DNA of 64,000 nucleotides from Phragmites australis (Eukaryota; Streptophyta; Magnoliopsida; Poales; Poaceae): the NCBI RefSeq assembly GCF_958298935.1, contig NC_084922.1:14200501-14264500 (forward strand), in the 5' to 3' direction. Numbering within the stretch: position 1 is the first letter of the stretch; each line of letters starts with the position of its first letter. The notes beneath the pieces were generated by a model that saw only the letters and a list, made by a program, of their open reading frames with translations, had not been told where the DNA came from and did no database searches. The translations under genes were made by a program, and so were the position numbers. Below are positions 1 to 11,944 of this stretch, one piece after another.

Positions 1-434
1 TAATATCCTCATGTTGTAGGGATCTAGATGTTATTAAGGGAAAACTACTATAGAGATTTGAGGATTGATTTCTAAAACTAGCATGATTGGATAGATCATG
101 TTTTTAGAAAAATTTAAGCACAAGAATCACTCAAATCAACGCTAAAACGAAAAAGATATGAGACTTTGAAGTTTTAGTGTTTATTTGCAAAATAGCCATG
201 GCTAAAATCTAATTTATTAAAGTCTAGGGAATTTTCTATAAAAAATATAAGAACTAAATATAATTATTTAAACTAGCTTAGGACCTATCTTGTAAATCTA
301 AGGCTGACTGGCCTCGGTTGGCTGACGTGGATGCTGACTGGACATGCTGACTAGGTTTGGCTATACCGAGGTGGCAGACACCTAGGTTGACACGCCGACA
401 AAAATGTTGATGTGGATGATGACGTGGCATATGA
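1..434 (-). mobile_element. Gypsy LTR fragment, distal part (split LTR)
   Basis: Read on the minus strand this stretch has the style of a Tekay-like chromovirus LTR: a run of 'ACGTCAG'-type repeats (300-430), then AT-rich sequence with the 'tttagcgttgatttgagtgatt' type of motif frequent in grass gypsy LTRs. It appears to continue the LTR at 5708-7003 and to be separated from it by the solo LTR at 435-5707. The outer end lies beyond the window. Assignment to the same LTR is an inference from orientation and the near-matching target duplication. Confidence 0.45.
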
Positions 435-3400
435 TGTAACACCCTGAATTTTAGCATATAAAAATATAGTGAAATTCGCTCCAAATTAAAACTTTTTCTA
501 ATTATTAAGCTATTATAAAACCAAGAAATTATATATTTGATGTATATATACTTGTATGTATATATTCAAATATATTATTTTGGCTACGTATTCCAAAGAT
601 CACTAAGTTAATTTCTAAATTAATCGTTACATAAATTGAGTATATGCATTTTGGTTTATTGTTCTTATGGTTCTTTATGTGGCGATTCGAGTGTTGTATG
701 CTTCTCAGTTCGAATCTATTCTAGTTCTTCTCGGTAATTTCCTAATCCAAATCAATTCGTAAAGATCGATCTTCCAATCCAACTCAAATCTATAATTCAA
801 TTATTCAATTGAGTTATCCCCATTTAATTTTGTTCGACTCGAATTGAATGTCTCTCAAATTCGAATCTCAATATTTATTCTTATCAGCTCAAATACAAAT
901 TGAATTCAATTCCTTTGAATTCAAGCCTCTCTCAAATACCGAGGTTTCCAGTTCAAACCTTTCTCCTAATTCAAATACCCTTATTGAATTAATGCCAAAC
1001 TCAGATTCAAATACTCCTATTTGAATTAGTATCAAATCCTATCTCAAATCTATATTCATCTAAATCCGAATCGAATTGCATTCAAATACAATTCGAATCA
1101 TTCGAGTTATAGTCCAATTCAATTTCTCAATTCATTGATTTATCCAAATTCCATTTCCATTCCAAGTCATTCTTCTTAATCATCGCCGATTTTATATTCG
1201 AATGCATTCGTTTGAATCTTTGCAAATACAATTACAATTCATATACATACAAATTGTCACACATTTCAATTACAACACCATGCAATTCAAATACACAAAT
1301 ATCTCTTTCTCTCTCATCTCACTGTTGTCTCTCTCTCATCTCTCCTTCTCTCTCAGCCCATCCCTCTGTCCTCTCTCTGTGATCACCGACCAATCGGCCA
1401 ACACCCATGCCGTGCTCTCATACCGACCTTCTCCCTGATCTCTACCGAGCAAGCCAAAAGCCAATTCCTCTTCTCCTCTCAAGCTTCACCTGCAAGCCTC
1501 CTCTTCCTCACACACATGCATACATATACACAGGCAACCACCACTCTCATATATACACACAAGCAAGCACACAGACATGCATACGCCGAGCTGCCCCACG
1601 CTGCCATCTCGCCCGCGTGTGCGTCATCCTAGTCCAGGCCGCCGTTGATGTGTGCGCCGCATTCGTGCCGTCCCGGCCGCACGCGCTGCCTCCGTGCGCT
1701 ACTACCGGCTCCCCCGGCCAGAACGGCTCGCGCCAAACCACCATGGGCCGCCTTGAGCACAGCCGGCCAGCGCCGCCACCCGCATCACCAGCCATCCTAG
1801 GTGAGCCTCCCCCTCTGCTCCTCCTTCCGCGCGGCCGGGCCAAGCTCCGCCCGACCAAGACCACATCTGGCCGCGCAGCGTCGCCGCACGTGCTGCCGTC
1901 GTGCGTGATGGTCCACCGGCGCTTCACCGCCCCGGCCAATCTCCTCTCTTCCAGGCGCGCCACTCTCTCCAGCTCCCTCCTCCCCTTGCTCGGCCGCCGC
2001 CCAGCGCAGCCACCGTGCACGCCGCACTCCTGGTCGCGCCGCGCCGTCACGCCGCCAGGTCGCCGCGCACACCATCTCTCCATCTCCTCCGGCTGCTCCG
2101 TGTCGTTCCTCCGGCCACCGCCTCCCGGCATTCTTCCCTCCGCCGGCCTGCATCTCCGCCGGCGCCTTCACCCAGCTGGACTCCCTTCCGCCGTCTGCGC
2201 GCCGCGCCCAGCCGCGCCACGCTGCACACAGCCGCCCCGGCCTGTGATGCCGCATGTGTGCCGTCGGGAAGCTCCGCCCCTCCTCCGCCGGTGAGCTCCG
2301 CCTTCAACCCCCTCCGGCTCCCTCCCTCTCCGGTTGCCTCTCCCCGAGCTCCGGCCTCCCTCGCTCCCTCCGGCGCCACCGCCGCAGTCTCCCTTCTCCC
2401 CGGCTGGCCGCCCTCCGCGCTCGCCTCCCTCCGCCTCTCTCTGTGAGCCGCTTGGGAAAAAAGGCCACCTGGCCTTATCCCTTCAGCCCCCCCTGCCGAG
2501 TGGGCCCACGGACCAGTCCACCGGCCGTGGTCCATGGTGGACCACACAGCCGCGCCCAACTCCGGTCCGCCGAGCCCACCGGCTCATGAACCGATCCCAC
2601 CGCACCAGCCCACAGCCTGGTCTACGGTGGACCTCCCTCACAATCCACTCCGGTTCACAGATCCATAGACCCAGTCCGCGAAATAGTGCTCCCTCTCTTT
2701 TTCCAGGAATTATCCTTTTCGGTTAATCTTCCGATGTCCGTAATTCATCCGTTTCAACTCCGATTTCGGCGATTCTTTCGCCGATATTCCTCTAAAATCA
2801 TAATCTACCTCCATACCAAATCTTGTAAATTTTGGAGTTCATTTAATTTTCTCATTTGGTAATTATTTCTATTGCGGTATTTGATCTAGATTTAGATTTT
2901 CTCCTTTAATAAATAACGTCGAGTTTAGATAATTCCATAAATGTGTTTGAGATATAATCATGTTTAAGTTGCTTATATTAATCTCACTTAAGTGTAGATT
3001 AATAATCATATGAGTTAAATGGTAGTTTTTAGATTAATCTTTTAATCAATGTTGCAATATGTTGTTATTTCATGTGATAGGTTATAAGTTAATCTTAGTT
3101 CAATTAAGGTGATAAATTAACCCGTGTAGCGGTTAAATAAATAAATACATGTTAATAGAATATGATAGAATAATTTAAAATTGGTAATTAATTAATTGAG
3201 TAACCTTTTGGTAATTAATTAATTAGATTCAAAGAATAGATTAATCTAATTAATTAATTGCATGCATGCTTTTATGATAGCAATAAATATAAATTAATTA
3301 GTGTGGCAATTAAACAACACTAAGTAATTAAGATTAGTTGCTGATTAACCATATTTAGTGCTATAGATTAGAATATTAATCTCCATACTTAAGCACAGAT

Positions 3401-5707
3401 AATCGTTTAGAGTTATACTTACGTATATATGTATACATGCTCACATACATATAGACATAAGTATTACACATATATTCATGTATGTACACGTGCACTCACC
3501 TACGCGTAGAATCTCTAATTGTCGTTCTTCGACAGTTAATCTAATAAGAGTTCGCCTAGTTAATCATAATTTGTTTAGGTTTTCTCTTAAGTTGATAAAA
3601 CGACTAGATTAATTGCTTAACCTAGCTTCACTAGATTATCCTGTTATTCTCTGTGTACTAGCTTCGTGTTGATTAGAGTTGCCAGTCGTTTTCTGCTAGG
3701 TTTAGCTTTCGCCGTTTTCTCCGTTGTTTTTCTTCCGTTTTGGCATTTCTTGGTTTTGTTCTGGTGTTCAATTGCTTAGTCGTTGTGCGCTTTTTGTCGT
3801 TAATATGCGTAAACTCGAAGTCAAGGTTTAAAGCAACAACGCGAGGAAGGAACTGAAGGCAAGGTCCAACGATGAAGAAGAACCTTGGGAAACTCAAGAG
3901 ACAAGACCAATCGTGAATTGACCCGAGAAGGCAAGTCCTATTTCCTTGATCATATTGAACCTATGTTTTCGAATAATACACATGATCAACTAAAACCGGA
4001 TTTATTATCGCATGTGCTACATATTGCGTTTTCTTTCAAACTACTTGTAGTAGTTAACCCTATCAACACTGCCATGCCATACATGTCATCATCCAGAATA
4101 CATATCACCCTAGGAATACCTGTTGTTAAATATATTAACGATGGACGACGTCTTGATATCTAGCATGCTTAGGATTGAATACATCTCCTCGGAGATGTCG
4201 CTTTTAAAATACGTCTCCATGGAGATATTGCTTTTAAAACACTTCTTTTCGGAGACAAGATTTACTATTATCAACAATAACTCATATACCATGATTCCTT
4301 GATGGTTGTGAATTCCGTGATGGTCGAGAAATCCTTGATGTCATGTGGGACATGGAAGGTGATGTGTAAAAATGGGTGAAAACTATTTTGGCGCGGGCAG
4401 GTAGAGTAGTCCTCCGGGGAGGATGCTCATGGGGGCTTGAGTTACATGATGGTATTTATTGCCCATGAAGATGCCTAGCCCGGCCGCTTAAGGACCGAGT
4501 CTTGCGCCGTCATGCTTAGCCACCCCGTGCAACCATGCGTCCTGTATGGGCAGGACTTGATTTTCCTTCACTGGACTGAGTTGGGCATCATACCAGGAGG
4601 CTGAGAGCAACGAGCAGCCAGGGGTCTATCTGTCCCGCTGTTTGGAGGTTCAGGGACCGGCTTAGGCTTAAAAATGGAGGCTGGCCTTCGGAACATGCAG
4701 CTCTGGAACTTGGCATGTCTCGTGGAAAAGCCCGGCAGGAAAGGTGTTTGGAGAGTCTCGGTATGATTCGCTCCTCCGCTTGCAACGGTTGGAGGCTGAG
4801 CATATCGTATGGGTAAAGCTGTACAACCTCTGCAGAGTGTAAACCTATTCGAATAGCCGTATCCACGGTCATGGACATGCAAAGCATTGACCTCACTTGA
4901 ATAGACTCCGGGTGCGTGTGTCTTGATGAGTGAGTGTGTGGACTAGATGTCCGTGTGATGTGGTTCCTGGCTCGATCCGCCAAAAGCTGTGTGGTACTAG
5001 AGGTACACCAGATGTGATAAAAGGGACTGCGGAGTGAGGTATAGCCCCTCCCAGGACTAGAAACCCCCAGATACAACTTGTTACCCTGGTTTTGGTTTTA
5101 AAACTATTTCGACAGCTTTGCTATCAGGTCACCTTCTAATACGTTGGGGACTTGAGGTGATACTCAGTACCAACAGAAGATGCCTGTAATTGTTTTCAAA
5201 AGCTTTATTACATTTAATTCAAAAGGTTAACATTGGAGAATATAACTAGATACCTGCATAAAACCTGCTTTACGCTTAAAACTATGTCGTAAAGCATTAT
5301 CCTTCAAATATCCATTATGCATCTATCAACCCTTTTGAAGTAGTATAGGACTTGTTGAGTACCTTTCGTACTCAGTCTTGTTGCTTTCAGATTGTTGAGT
5401 TGGAGATCAGCCTCAACCCAGATGAAGTCGAAGAGAAGAAGTCTAAGGTCGCGTCCGCACCCGAGTTGCCTGTGGCATTGGGTTGCATCGTCGTTTCGCT
5501 CCGCTGCGCTGTAGGCTCTTCTGCCTTGCTGGTCTGCTGTGGATTCTTGTCCACCAGACCATGTTTTCTCTTTTCAGGTATTTATTTTACTTATTTGTAT
5601 TCGAAGTATGTATTTGATATCATTCTGTTGAATTCTGTGCGTATCAGCTACTTGATCCAGGGACTGATACAGGAGGCACAGGGGAACCCGGATTCGGGGT
5701 CCTGACA
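435..5707 (+). mobile_element. Long solo LTR, Tekay/chromovirus-type gypsy
   Basis: It begins TGTAACACCC at 435 and ends CCTGACA at 5707, the TG...CA format. Flanking 5-mers are TATGA (430-434) and TGTGA (5708-5712), a target duplication with one change. Inside, in plus orientation, are modules known from grass Tekay/RIRE3-type LTRs: AT-rich start, a very C-rich block (1380-2700), the 'tttcaactccgatttcggcga' type block near 2750, a G-rich block at 4380-5090 and the 'gtacctttcgtactcag' block near 5360. No gag or pol is present, so it reads as one 5.27-kb solo LTR. Long open frames in the C-rich block run on both strands and are composition artefacts, not genes. A further old insertion within it cannot be excluded. 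Confidence 0.6.
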
Positions 5708-7003
5708 TGTGAGGTAGCTGCTAACTGTGCATAAGTGCTGACCGGTTAAAGAAGAACACGTGGTCGTCTCTGATTTGCTGGCGAAGGGGTATTTGGATGG
5801 TTTAATCTGGACCGTTGTCTTTAGATCAAACGGCCAGGGAGAGGAGGCGGTCGGCTGACGAGGATAGAGGGCGGCGGCGAGCATGGTACGACGTCACACC
5901 ATTGGAGCTCTGGCTCATCGATGGTGACGATGAGCGGTGGAATAGCTACGAGAGGGCACGGGGAACTCGTTTAGAGGCTTACCACGGGTGACGCGGCTCA
6001 GGAAGAGGGTCGACAACGGTCAAGGTGGCGATGAGACATGGGAGCTCGTCGGCAAGGCAGATCCGGTGACTGGGAAACCAAATTGACGGTGGCATGGATC
6101 TATTGGGCAGCTCGGGTGAGGCTGAGCGGTGCTAGAACGACTTGGCCGAAGGCAGTGTCTATGGCAACGACAGTGTTGGGGATTCAATGAGATAGAGTTT
6201 GGGCGCTCGGGAGCAAAGGCGGCTCTAGGGTTTAAAGGCGATAAAGACATCAAGGGCACCTGGGGGCCTATTTATGGGCATGAGAGATGGGGTGGGGTCG
6301 AGATCTAGGGCGGCGACGCGGTCTCATGCTCGACTCGAACTCAGCGGGGACCGGCGAATTCGACTCGGAGACGACGGGCGAAGGTGGGTAGGCCTCTGGG
6401 CGTCTTCAACTGCGGGTTGCAAAAGCGGTGCTGCTATTGGGCTAGGAGCGAGGCCCAGGCGAGAGGCGGGTGAGTCGGGCAAGGGTGGCAGAGCCCATGA
6501 GGGAGGGAAGGTGGGAGCGGCAGGTCGACTCGAGCTGGCAGGCCAGGCCGAGGGAGAGAGGGGAAACGAGCCAGGGAGAGAGAGGGTTTTTCTTTTATTT
6601 TGTAATTTTCACAAAAGGAAGCTAGCAAATGAAATCCAAATAAAACTTGAAATGAAGCCTAAAAATTCTAAAAAATTCCGGTAAACTTTTGAAAACATTT
6701 AGAAGCCAAATAAAAATATTTTAAACTCATGAAAACATTTTGATATTTTAAAATTTAAATATAACACAAATGAACTCAAATATATTCCAAATGAGCTAAA
6801 ATAAAATCCAAAAAAATCTAGATAAACTCAACAACTCAAAATAAAACTCTAGGTGCTTATTACTGAGCATGAATGCATACAAACAATTATAACCTAAATC
6901 AAAATTGAATTTAAATTTAGAAAATATGAATTTTCCTATTCTAATTATTTAATCTACAATCTATCTTAAAATTTTTTAGAAATCTGAAAATCAGGTGTGA
7001 TAC
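5708..7003 (-). mobile_element. Gypsy LTR fragment, proximal part (split LTR)
   Basis: On the minus strand it begins near 7003 with a degenerate form of the TGTAACACCTGATTTTC start (now TATCACACCTG), followed by AT-rich sequence to 6600, then a GC-rich stretch (5800-6560). This order is normal for a chromovirus LTR. Its inner edge coincides with the right target duplication of the solo LTR at 435-5707, so this LTR was the target. The frames at 6274-6684 and 6020-6259 are GC-rich LTR sequence without recognisable protein similarity. Confidence 0.5.
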
Positions 7004-7149
7004 TAGGTCAATCTTAGAGAAAAACTTGATTCAGACGTATCCATTAGGCCAGACTCTAATTATATAATTATATCTATAAATACAAATAAAAATAGTACAT
7101 ATAGACAACCAAATAATTTTGTACTAAAAATATATGCACTAACAGAATC

Positions 7150-7760
7150 AAGATACGCGTGGTACGGATAACGAAATACACCCTATAACCCAGCTGGACA
7201 GAATGGATCGGTCCTTAAATCGCCACACGGAAGGGGAAATCCCCTTTTGGCGTGGCAGGCAGGCTAGCCGGAGGCCGGGCCCAGTTTTAGAGTTTGGAGC
7301 TGCCGCCCCGCCCAGACGGGCAGCCGCCGGTGATGCGTCCACGCAGCTTCGAGCCCTGCGCGCTGCCTGGCGCCCTCCAGCTCTGCCTGCAGCGGCTGGC
7401 CCCTGCCTCCCTCGGTGTGCAGCAGTCCCGCCCTTCGCCGGTAGTTTTTTGTCGGGACCGGCAGGCAGCAGTCACTGCGACACGTGTGGGTGTGGCTCCC
7501 TGCCGCCTGCCCGTCGTCCACAGATCCGCCGTCGCCGGGCACCAACGTCGCGTATGCACTCGTGTCATACTTTTTCATCGTCACCGACTGGACCGGCGGA
7601 CCTATGGTGCACATGGTGTAGTTGATCTGAGTACTTGGTCTGAGAATCTGGAAGGATCCAAGCGGATCCACGGCCTCCGGTGCAGTGCGCGAGCGGTGCG
7701 GATCCGTTCGGAACTTCAGATCAGACCGCACGACGGCATGCGTCGTCCTAGCTGACAGTG
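7150..7760. other. GC-rich island, no gene recognised
   Basis: Between AT-rich flanks lies about 600 bases of GC-rich, CpG-rich sequence with overlapping open frames on both strands (for example 7294-7755 plus and 7264-7731 minus). None shows a recognisable domain, signal peptide or repeat. It could be a captured gene fragment, an LTR piece or a decayed promoter/first exon. I do not call a gene. Confidence 0.3.
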
Positions 7761-9710
7761 AGTGTCAACGTGCATGATACGGAAACTGCACCTCTTCTAG
7801 TGATGCAGTAATATGTTAAGATCCATTTCATTGATAAGTAATGCTATCGCTACAAAAGGTTCTATCAAAGTTCTTGTGCTCACTGGTGCTTCACAACCTC
7901 TCGTGCTGATTTCAAATAATCAATTAAAAGATTCCACGTGACCATATCATGTAAGGTTAACCTTTTTAGATGTAGCATTACTCGAAAACATGCACAATTT
8001 AAGTCACGAGAAGTAGTGAGCAGTGACCATTGTCGCTGCTCCGGTAGCCACCGTGATGATTGGCACCAAGGCGCTGCCTTGCTAAAGTTTCACCATCGTT
8101 ATCGCGCAGGCCTAGCATTGGCTCTTAACCCGTCTGAGTGCTTCTCAAACTCGTTTGACGCTCAATTTGAAAGTACGAGCCTGAAGTTTGAAGGTTCCAA
8201 GATTCATTGAAGGCTTGACACGTTGAGTGTTAAGTTTCTGAAATCTACTTCCTCTATATTCACTTGAATTTAGTAGCTGTTCGGATCATGATTGTAACAT
8301 AGTGAATAATACTTATAACCGTAAGTGTAATAAATATTTATGAGAAATATCCTATAATATCTTAGAATATTCCTAAGTAATTATAGTTATTTTCTACTTA
8401 CGGTGCCCTATTTAGCCTAATCCCGACATGTGTCCTGAAAGGGCTGCACTGAGCCCTCTGTTGCTACTGCTAGCGATGCCCCTCTGGCTATATCATGGTT
8501 AAGTTCTGGCTAATCTGTTGGCTCCTTTCCAAATAAGCCTTTGTTTTACCGCTAAAGATCCTTCATCTCAAGGCCTCGTTGTACCCTTCGTACTTTGTGT
8601 CTTGCCGCGTCCATTCATCCTTCAATCCTCGCTTCCAAGCCTTTTCCCTTTGACTTCGCTACCGTTTCCATCCTTCGGTCTACACATTCGGCTTCGCCCC
8701 TAGGCTTTGTTGTACCCCCTCGATGGTAACCCCTGCAGAGCATAAGGGAGAATATCTCTATCTTGATATTAGTCTCACTACCTTGCCTTTCAGATTGACT
8801 GATGTGACTGAAATCAACAAACGGGAGCCCACGTGGTATAATTCCCCCAACATTAGCTTTTTAGGTTCCCTAGGGAAGGTCTAAGCCTACTTGGCCACAT
8901 AATCCATTCCAAATGCTTGATGATTTAAACATTCATCAGATCAGTATTTTGAATTTCCTACATCTAAATCGGTACCTCTGGTGGCGACCACACTGATTTC
9001 CTTGTTGGTGCCCCTAAACGGACTAAATGGGCCATCTCCTTCCGTATCAACAAGCGCTTTCACACCAAATCATGCCATGCTGCCGCCACTAGTCTTCATC
9101 GTAGAAGCTTGTTGCTAACCTCGCTATTGTGACCTTCATGCTGTGCATATTACGAGTTATGATCTTTTTATACAAGTAAGATTATAGCTTGCTCAGATGT
9201 AAATTATACTGTTCAATATTTAACCTCTGTATTTTTTTCGCACATGCTAAATGTTAGATGACTAAAATCTTGCATTTCTTTAGTCATTGGCGAGATTAGG
9301 AGAGGAGGATTAAAGTTCAAGGTTTTTAAGGTCCACTAATAACCCCTGGGATAAGAGAGATGGCTTGTGGGCGTCGACTGAAATGAACACCGATTTTAGG
9401 CCTTTGAACTTTAGCACGGCCCTTATTTCTTCACACTAACACATAATGAATAATAGCTAGCAATAGCCCTTTTTTCCTCCATATGCCAACCACCAACAAT
9501 GCAGTTTGTACAAGGCTGAGTGATGCTGTACAAGTCAGTTTTTCTACCGGTAAACATGATTTATCGAATAAATCAGATAAAATTTAAATAAAATTCAAAC
9601 GAAATACCCTAACATGGTAAATTTTTTCTGCTAGGTCTACTGGTAGACCAAGTAAACCAAATAATTAAATATACCAGGCCAAAAGTTTTTCCCTGGTGCA
9701 AGCTACTATC
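7761..9710. other. Intergenic, no gene recognised
   Basis: Mixed sequence without a supported gene. A T/C-rich stretch at 8420-8760 resembles transposon UTR/LTR sequence but has no boundary I can define. About 150 bases at 8975-9125 read open in one plus frame and look protein-like in composition, but I do not recognise the product. Confidence 0.3.
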
Positions 9711-10690
9711 AAGGGGTGGCAATGGGCCGGATCGGGCCCCCATAAGTTTCAAACCCGATGGGAGAGGATTCAAGTATAGAAATTGCTCTGCTAGGCCATC
9801 AGATTGGGGCCCTGATTCGAGTCATGTCTGGCGCCAAGGCTTAATTTGCACCCTCAGGTGCCCATAGGCAAAAAAACCCGACATTTACCCTCAACCCTAT
9901 CCCTTCCACCAGTTCAACGACCCCAACCAGCAACTACCACCTCTCTCCCTGCTCACGAGCCTCCACCCTCGATCCCATTTACGCCGCTCTCGGTCGCTAC
10001 CTCCACCAAAAGTTGTTGCTGGTGATAAGGCGATGACGTAGCCGCCTGTCATCTCTCCCTCCACCCACCTCCAACTCCCTCCACCTCTTCTCTAACTCCG
10101 ACGGACCGTCATATTGATGCATGTGCTGCCCCCCTCCCCCCACTGGATCTACATCCTTCTTCATCAATGTGCGTTGCCAAGTCAGACCCGCTGTCAGCCA
10201 CCAGCCACCGCCCTCATGCAATCTTGCAATCGACGTCGCCACTGCCGCCTCGCCGTACTGCCACCACCAACTATTTCATCCCTCTACGGTTGGAGGTATT
10301 GGTGAACCCCGAATCCTAAGACTAACCCTAATCTCTTACCGTTGGTGAATGCTATCGTAACCAAAAAAGAAGGTACATGCTTGAATCTTAACATTTATTA
10401 GACGATGAGATTATGTACACCTGACCTGCCGACGGCGATAACCACTCCTTCCCCTCCACGACTCCCCCTCACCCACGGCCGATGGCCCGCATGATTGCAC
10501 CACCATCACGGTTTCGGATCCCTATCGGGGCCATGGATAAAGTGGTTTTACTTCCGGTATGAATTTTGAGACTAAATTAGATTTGATGTTTCATGTTTCG
10601 GATCAAATACCTTATCACTCCACATAACTCCGATTCGAGCCATTACCACCTTTTGGCGTCCCACCTCCACTATGGAGTTTGCCCTTAACG
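9711..10690. other. Intergenic; possible hAT-like repeat end at 9714
   Basis: The sequence 'aggggtggcaatgggccgg' at about 9714 is the kind of end seen on hAT-derived grass repeats, but I find no matching inverted end. A C-rich block (9890-10320) has short open frames on both strands and no recognisable protein. The promoter of the gene starting at 10883 should lie in the last part of this stretch. Confidence 0.3.
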
Positions 10691-10756
10691 CGCCATCTCT
10701 TTCTTTACGCGCAAAAAGGTCAGAGAAAAAGAACGTGAAAGTGACGGAGCGCGGAA

Positions 10757-10770
10757 CTAAAAATAAAACC
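10757..10770 (+). promoter_or_regulatory. Possible TATA-like element of the 10883 gene
   Basis: 'CTAAAAATAAAACC' is the only A/T-rich TATA-like stretch close upstream of the ATG at 10883. It would place transcription start near 10795 and give a 5' UTR of about 90 bases, rich in CT and CCC as is usual in grasses. It is not a consensus TATAAA, so this is tentative. Confidence 0.3.
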
Positions 10771-10882
10771 AGGTAGCCGACCACGCCACCTTACGTTGGG
10801 CTCTTCCCAGTTAAGTAGTGCCCCATCACACAAATCTACTCCCACTCCCATCCCCATCACCTCTCTCCCCCACCACCTCGCC

Positions 10883-11428
10883 ATGGCCGCTATCCTCCTC
10901 CTCCTCCCGCTCCTCCTCGCCGCCGGCCTCGCCAATGCCGAACCGCTGCCGCCGTCCACCATCGTGCTCAAGGACGGCACCACCTGCACCCTCTGCGCCT
11001 CCTGCGACAACCCCTGCAACCCCTCCTACTACCCGCCTCCGTCCCCTCCCCCGGCCCCGGTCACGACGCCGTTCCCGCCCCCGCCTTCCTATCCCTCCAG
11101 CGGGGGCACCATCGTCTACTCGTCCCCGCCCCCTCCTTCCAACAGCGGCGGCGGTGGCGAAGGCTACTACTACCCCCCGCCGACCGGCGGGTCCACCGGC
11201 GGAGGAGGAAATGCCGGCGGCGGCGGCGCCTCCCAGCAGGGCGGTGGGGGTGGTGTCTACCCGATGCCGCCGCCGCCCAACCCGTTCCTGCCCTACTTCC
11301 CCTTCTACTACTACAGCCCGCCGTCGCCGCCGTTCTACCACAGCGGCGCGGCCGCAACCGCCGCGTCGTCGTCGTCGGCGACGCTTCTCCCGCTCCTCCT
11401 CGCCGAGCTGCTGCTGCTGCTATGGTGA
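10883..11428 (+). CDS. Secreted proline/glycine-rich (extensin-like) protein, probably GPI-anchored
   Basis: An intronless ORF of 181 residues. I chose the ATG at 10883, not the in-frame ATG at 10796, because it has a strong grass start context (CTCGCCATGGCC) and is followed at once by a signal peptide: a Leu-rich core with likely cleavage after the Ala-Asn-Ala near residue 19. The mature part starts with a short Cys cluster (C-x2-C-x2-C-x3-C, about residues 33-42), then Pro-rich runs (SPPPP, YYPPP) typical of hydroxyproline-rich wall glycoproteins, a Gly-rich middle (about 90-135), more Pro/Tyr, and a Ser/Ala-rich stretch followed by a Leu-rich hydrophobic tail ending in Trp, which fits a GPI-anchor signal. 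Plant extensin-like proteins with a Cys motif before Pro-rich repeats are known; the exact subfamily and function are not clear. The third codon position is almost all G/C, unlike the surrounding transposons. It is the best candidate for a functional host gene here; expression is unproven. Confidence 0.75.
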   Translation: MAAILLLLPLLLAAGLANAEPLPPSTIVLKDGTTCTLCASCDNPCNPSYYPPPSPPPAPVTTPFPPPPSYPSSGGTIVYSSPPPPSNSGGGGEGYYYPPPTGGSTGGGGNAGGGGASQQGGGGGVYPMPPPPNPFLPYFPFYYYSPPSPPFYHSGAAATAASSSSATLLPLLLAELLLLLW

Positions 11429-11580
11429 GAAACTGAGAATGGGGTAGATCTGCCGAGTTAATGAGCTGTCTTTTATTCACTAGGGATGGTGATTCGATTG
11501 TGTCCTTTGTAATTTTAGTAATTTCTATTGTAAGTTCATTTTCTTCTCTTCTTTCTTGGTGATTTACGCGTCCGTATAAC
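11429..11580 (+). other. Probable 3' UTR of the 10883 gene
   Basis: Directly after the stop codon the base composition changes to T-rich with 'TTTGTAATTTTAGTAATTT' near 11506, the kind of near-upstream element found ahead of plant poly(A) sites. The cleavage site cannot be fixed. Confidence 0.35.
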
Positions 11581-11944
11581 AACTTGTGTCAAACTGTAAA
11601 ACAAAGGCAATGAGTCAATGAGTAATAAGTTTTAGTACCTAGAGCTGCGATACTGGATCTAATCGAACTGTTCATGCCAAAGAAATTGAGAAATGTGTTC
11701 ACCTACCCTTCTTGATTCAAGGCAACTTTTTTTTTTCTGGAGTCTGTAAAAATATGCAGCTGTACAGTAGCAGTACGAGCTTTCTGATCAGCTTGTTTTT
11801 GCTCTCTGGGAGTAGCCTGTGAGCTGTGGTGATTGTTCTGGAATTTTTCTCATTTATGGTGCTTGCATCACGCGGCAATCTCTGAACAGATTGTACCCTG
11901 CCCGTCTCCTAGGAGAAGAGCAGTACAGCCTGCCTGTGTTGACG

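Noticed and set aside
1407..2446. Long overlapping open frames on both strands
   Set aside because: The block is extremely C/G-rich inside a gypsy LTR; open frames on both strands with Pro/Arg/Ala-rich products and no domain are expected from composition.
10796..10882. Upstream in-frame ATG extending the wall protein by 29 codons
   Set aside because: It would bury the signal peptide inside the protein and has poor start context; it lies near the predicted transcription start.
10818..11447. Alternative frames over the wall-protein gene, including minus-strand Arg/Gly-rich ones
   Set aside because: They are shadows of the GC-rich ORF at 10883-11428, which alone has a signal peptide, good start context and sensible domain order.
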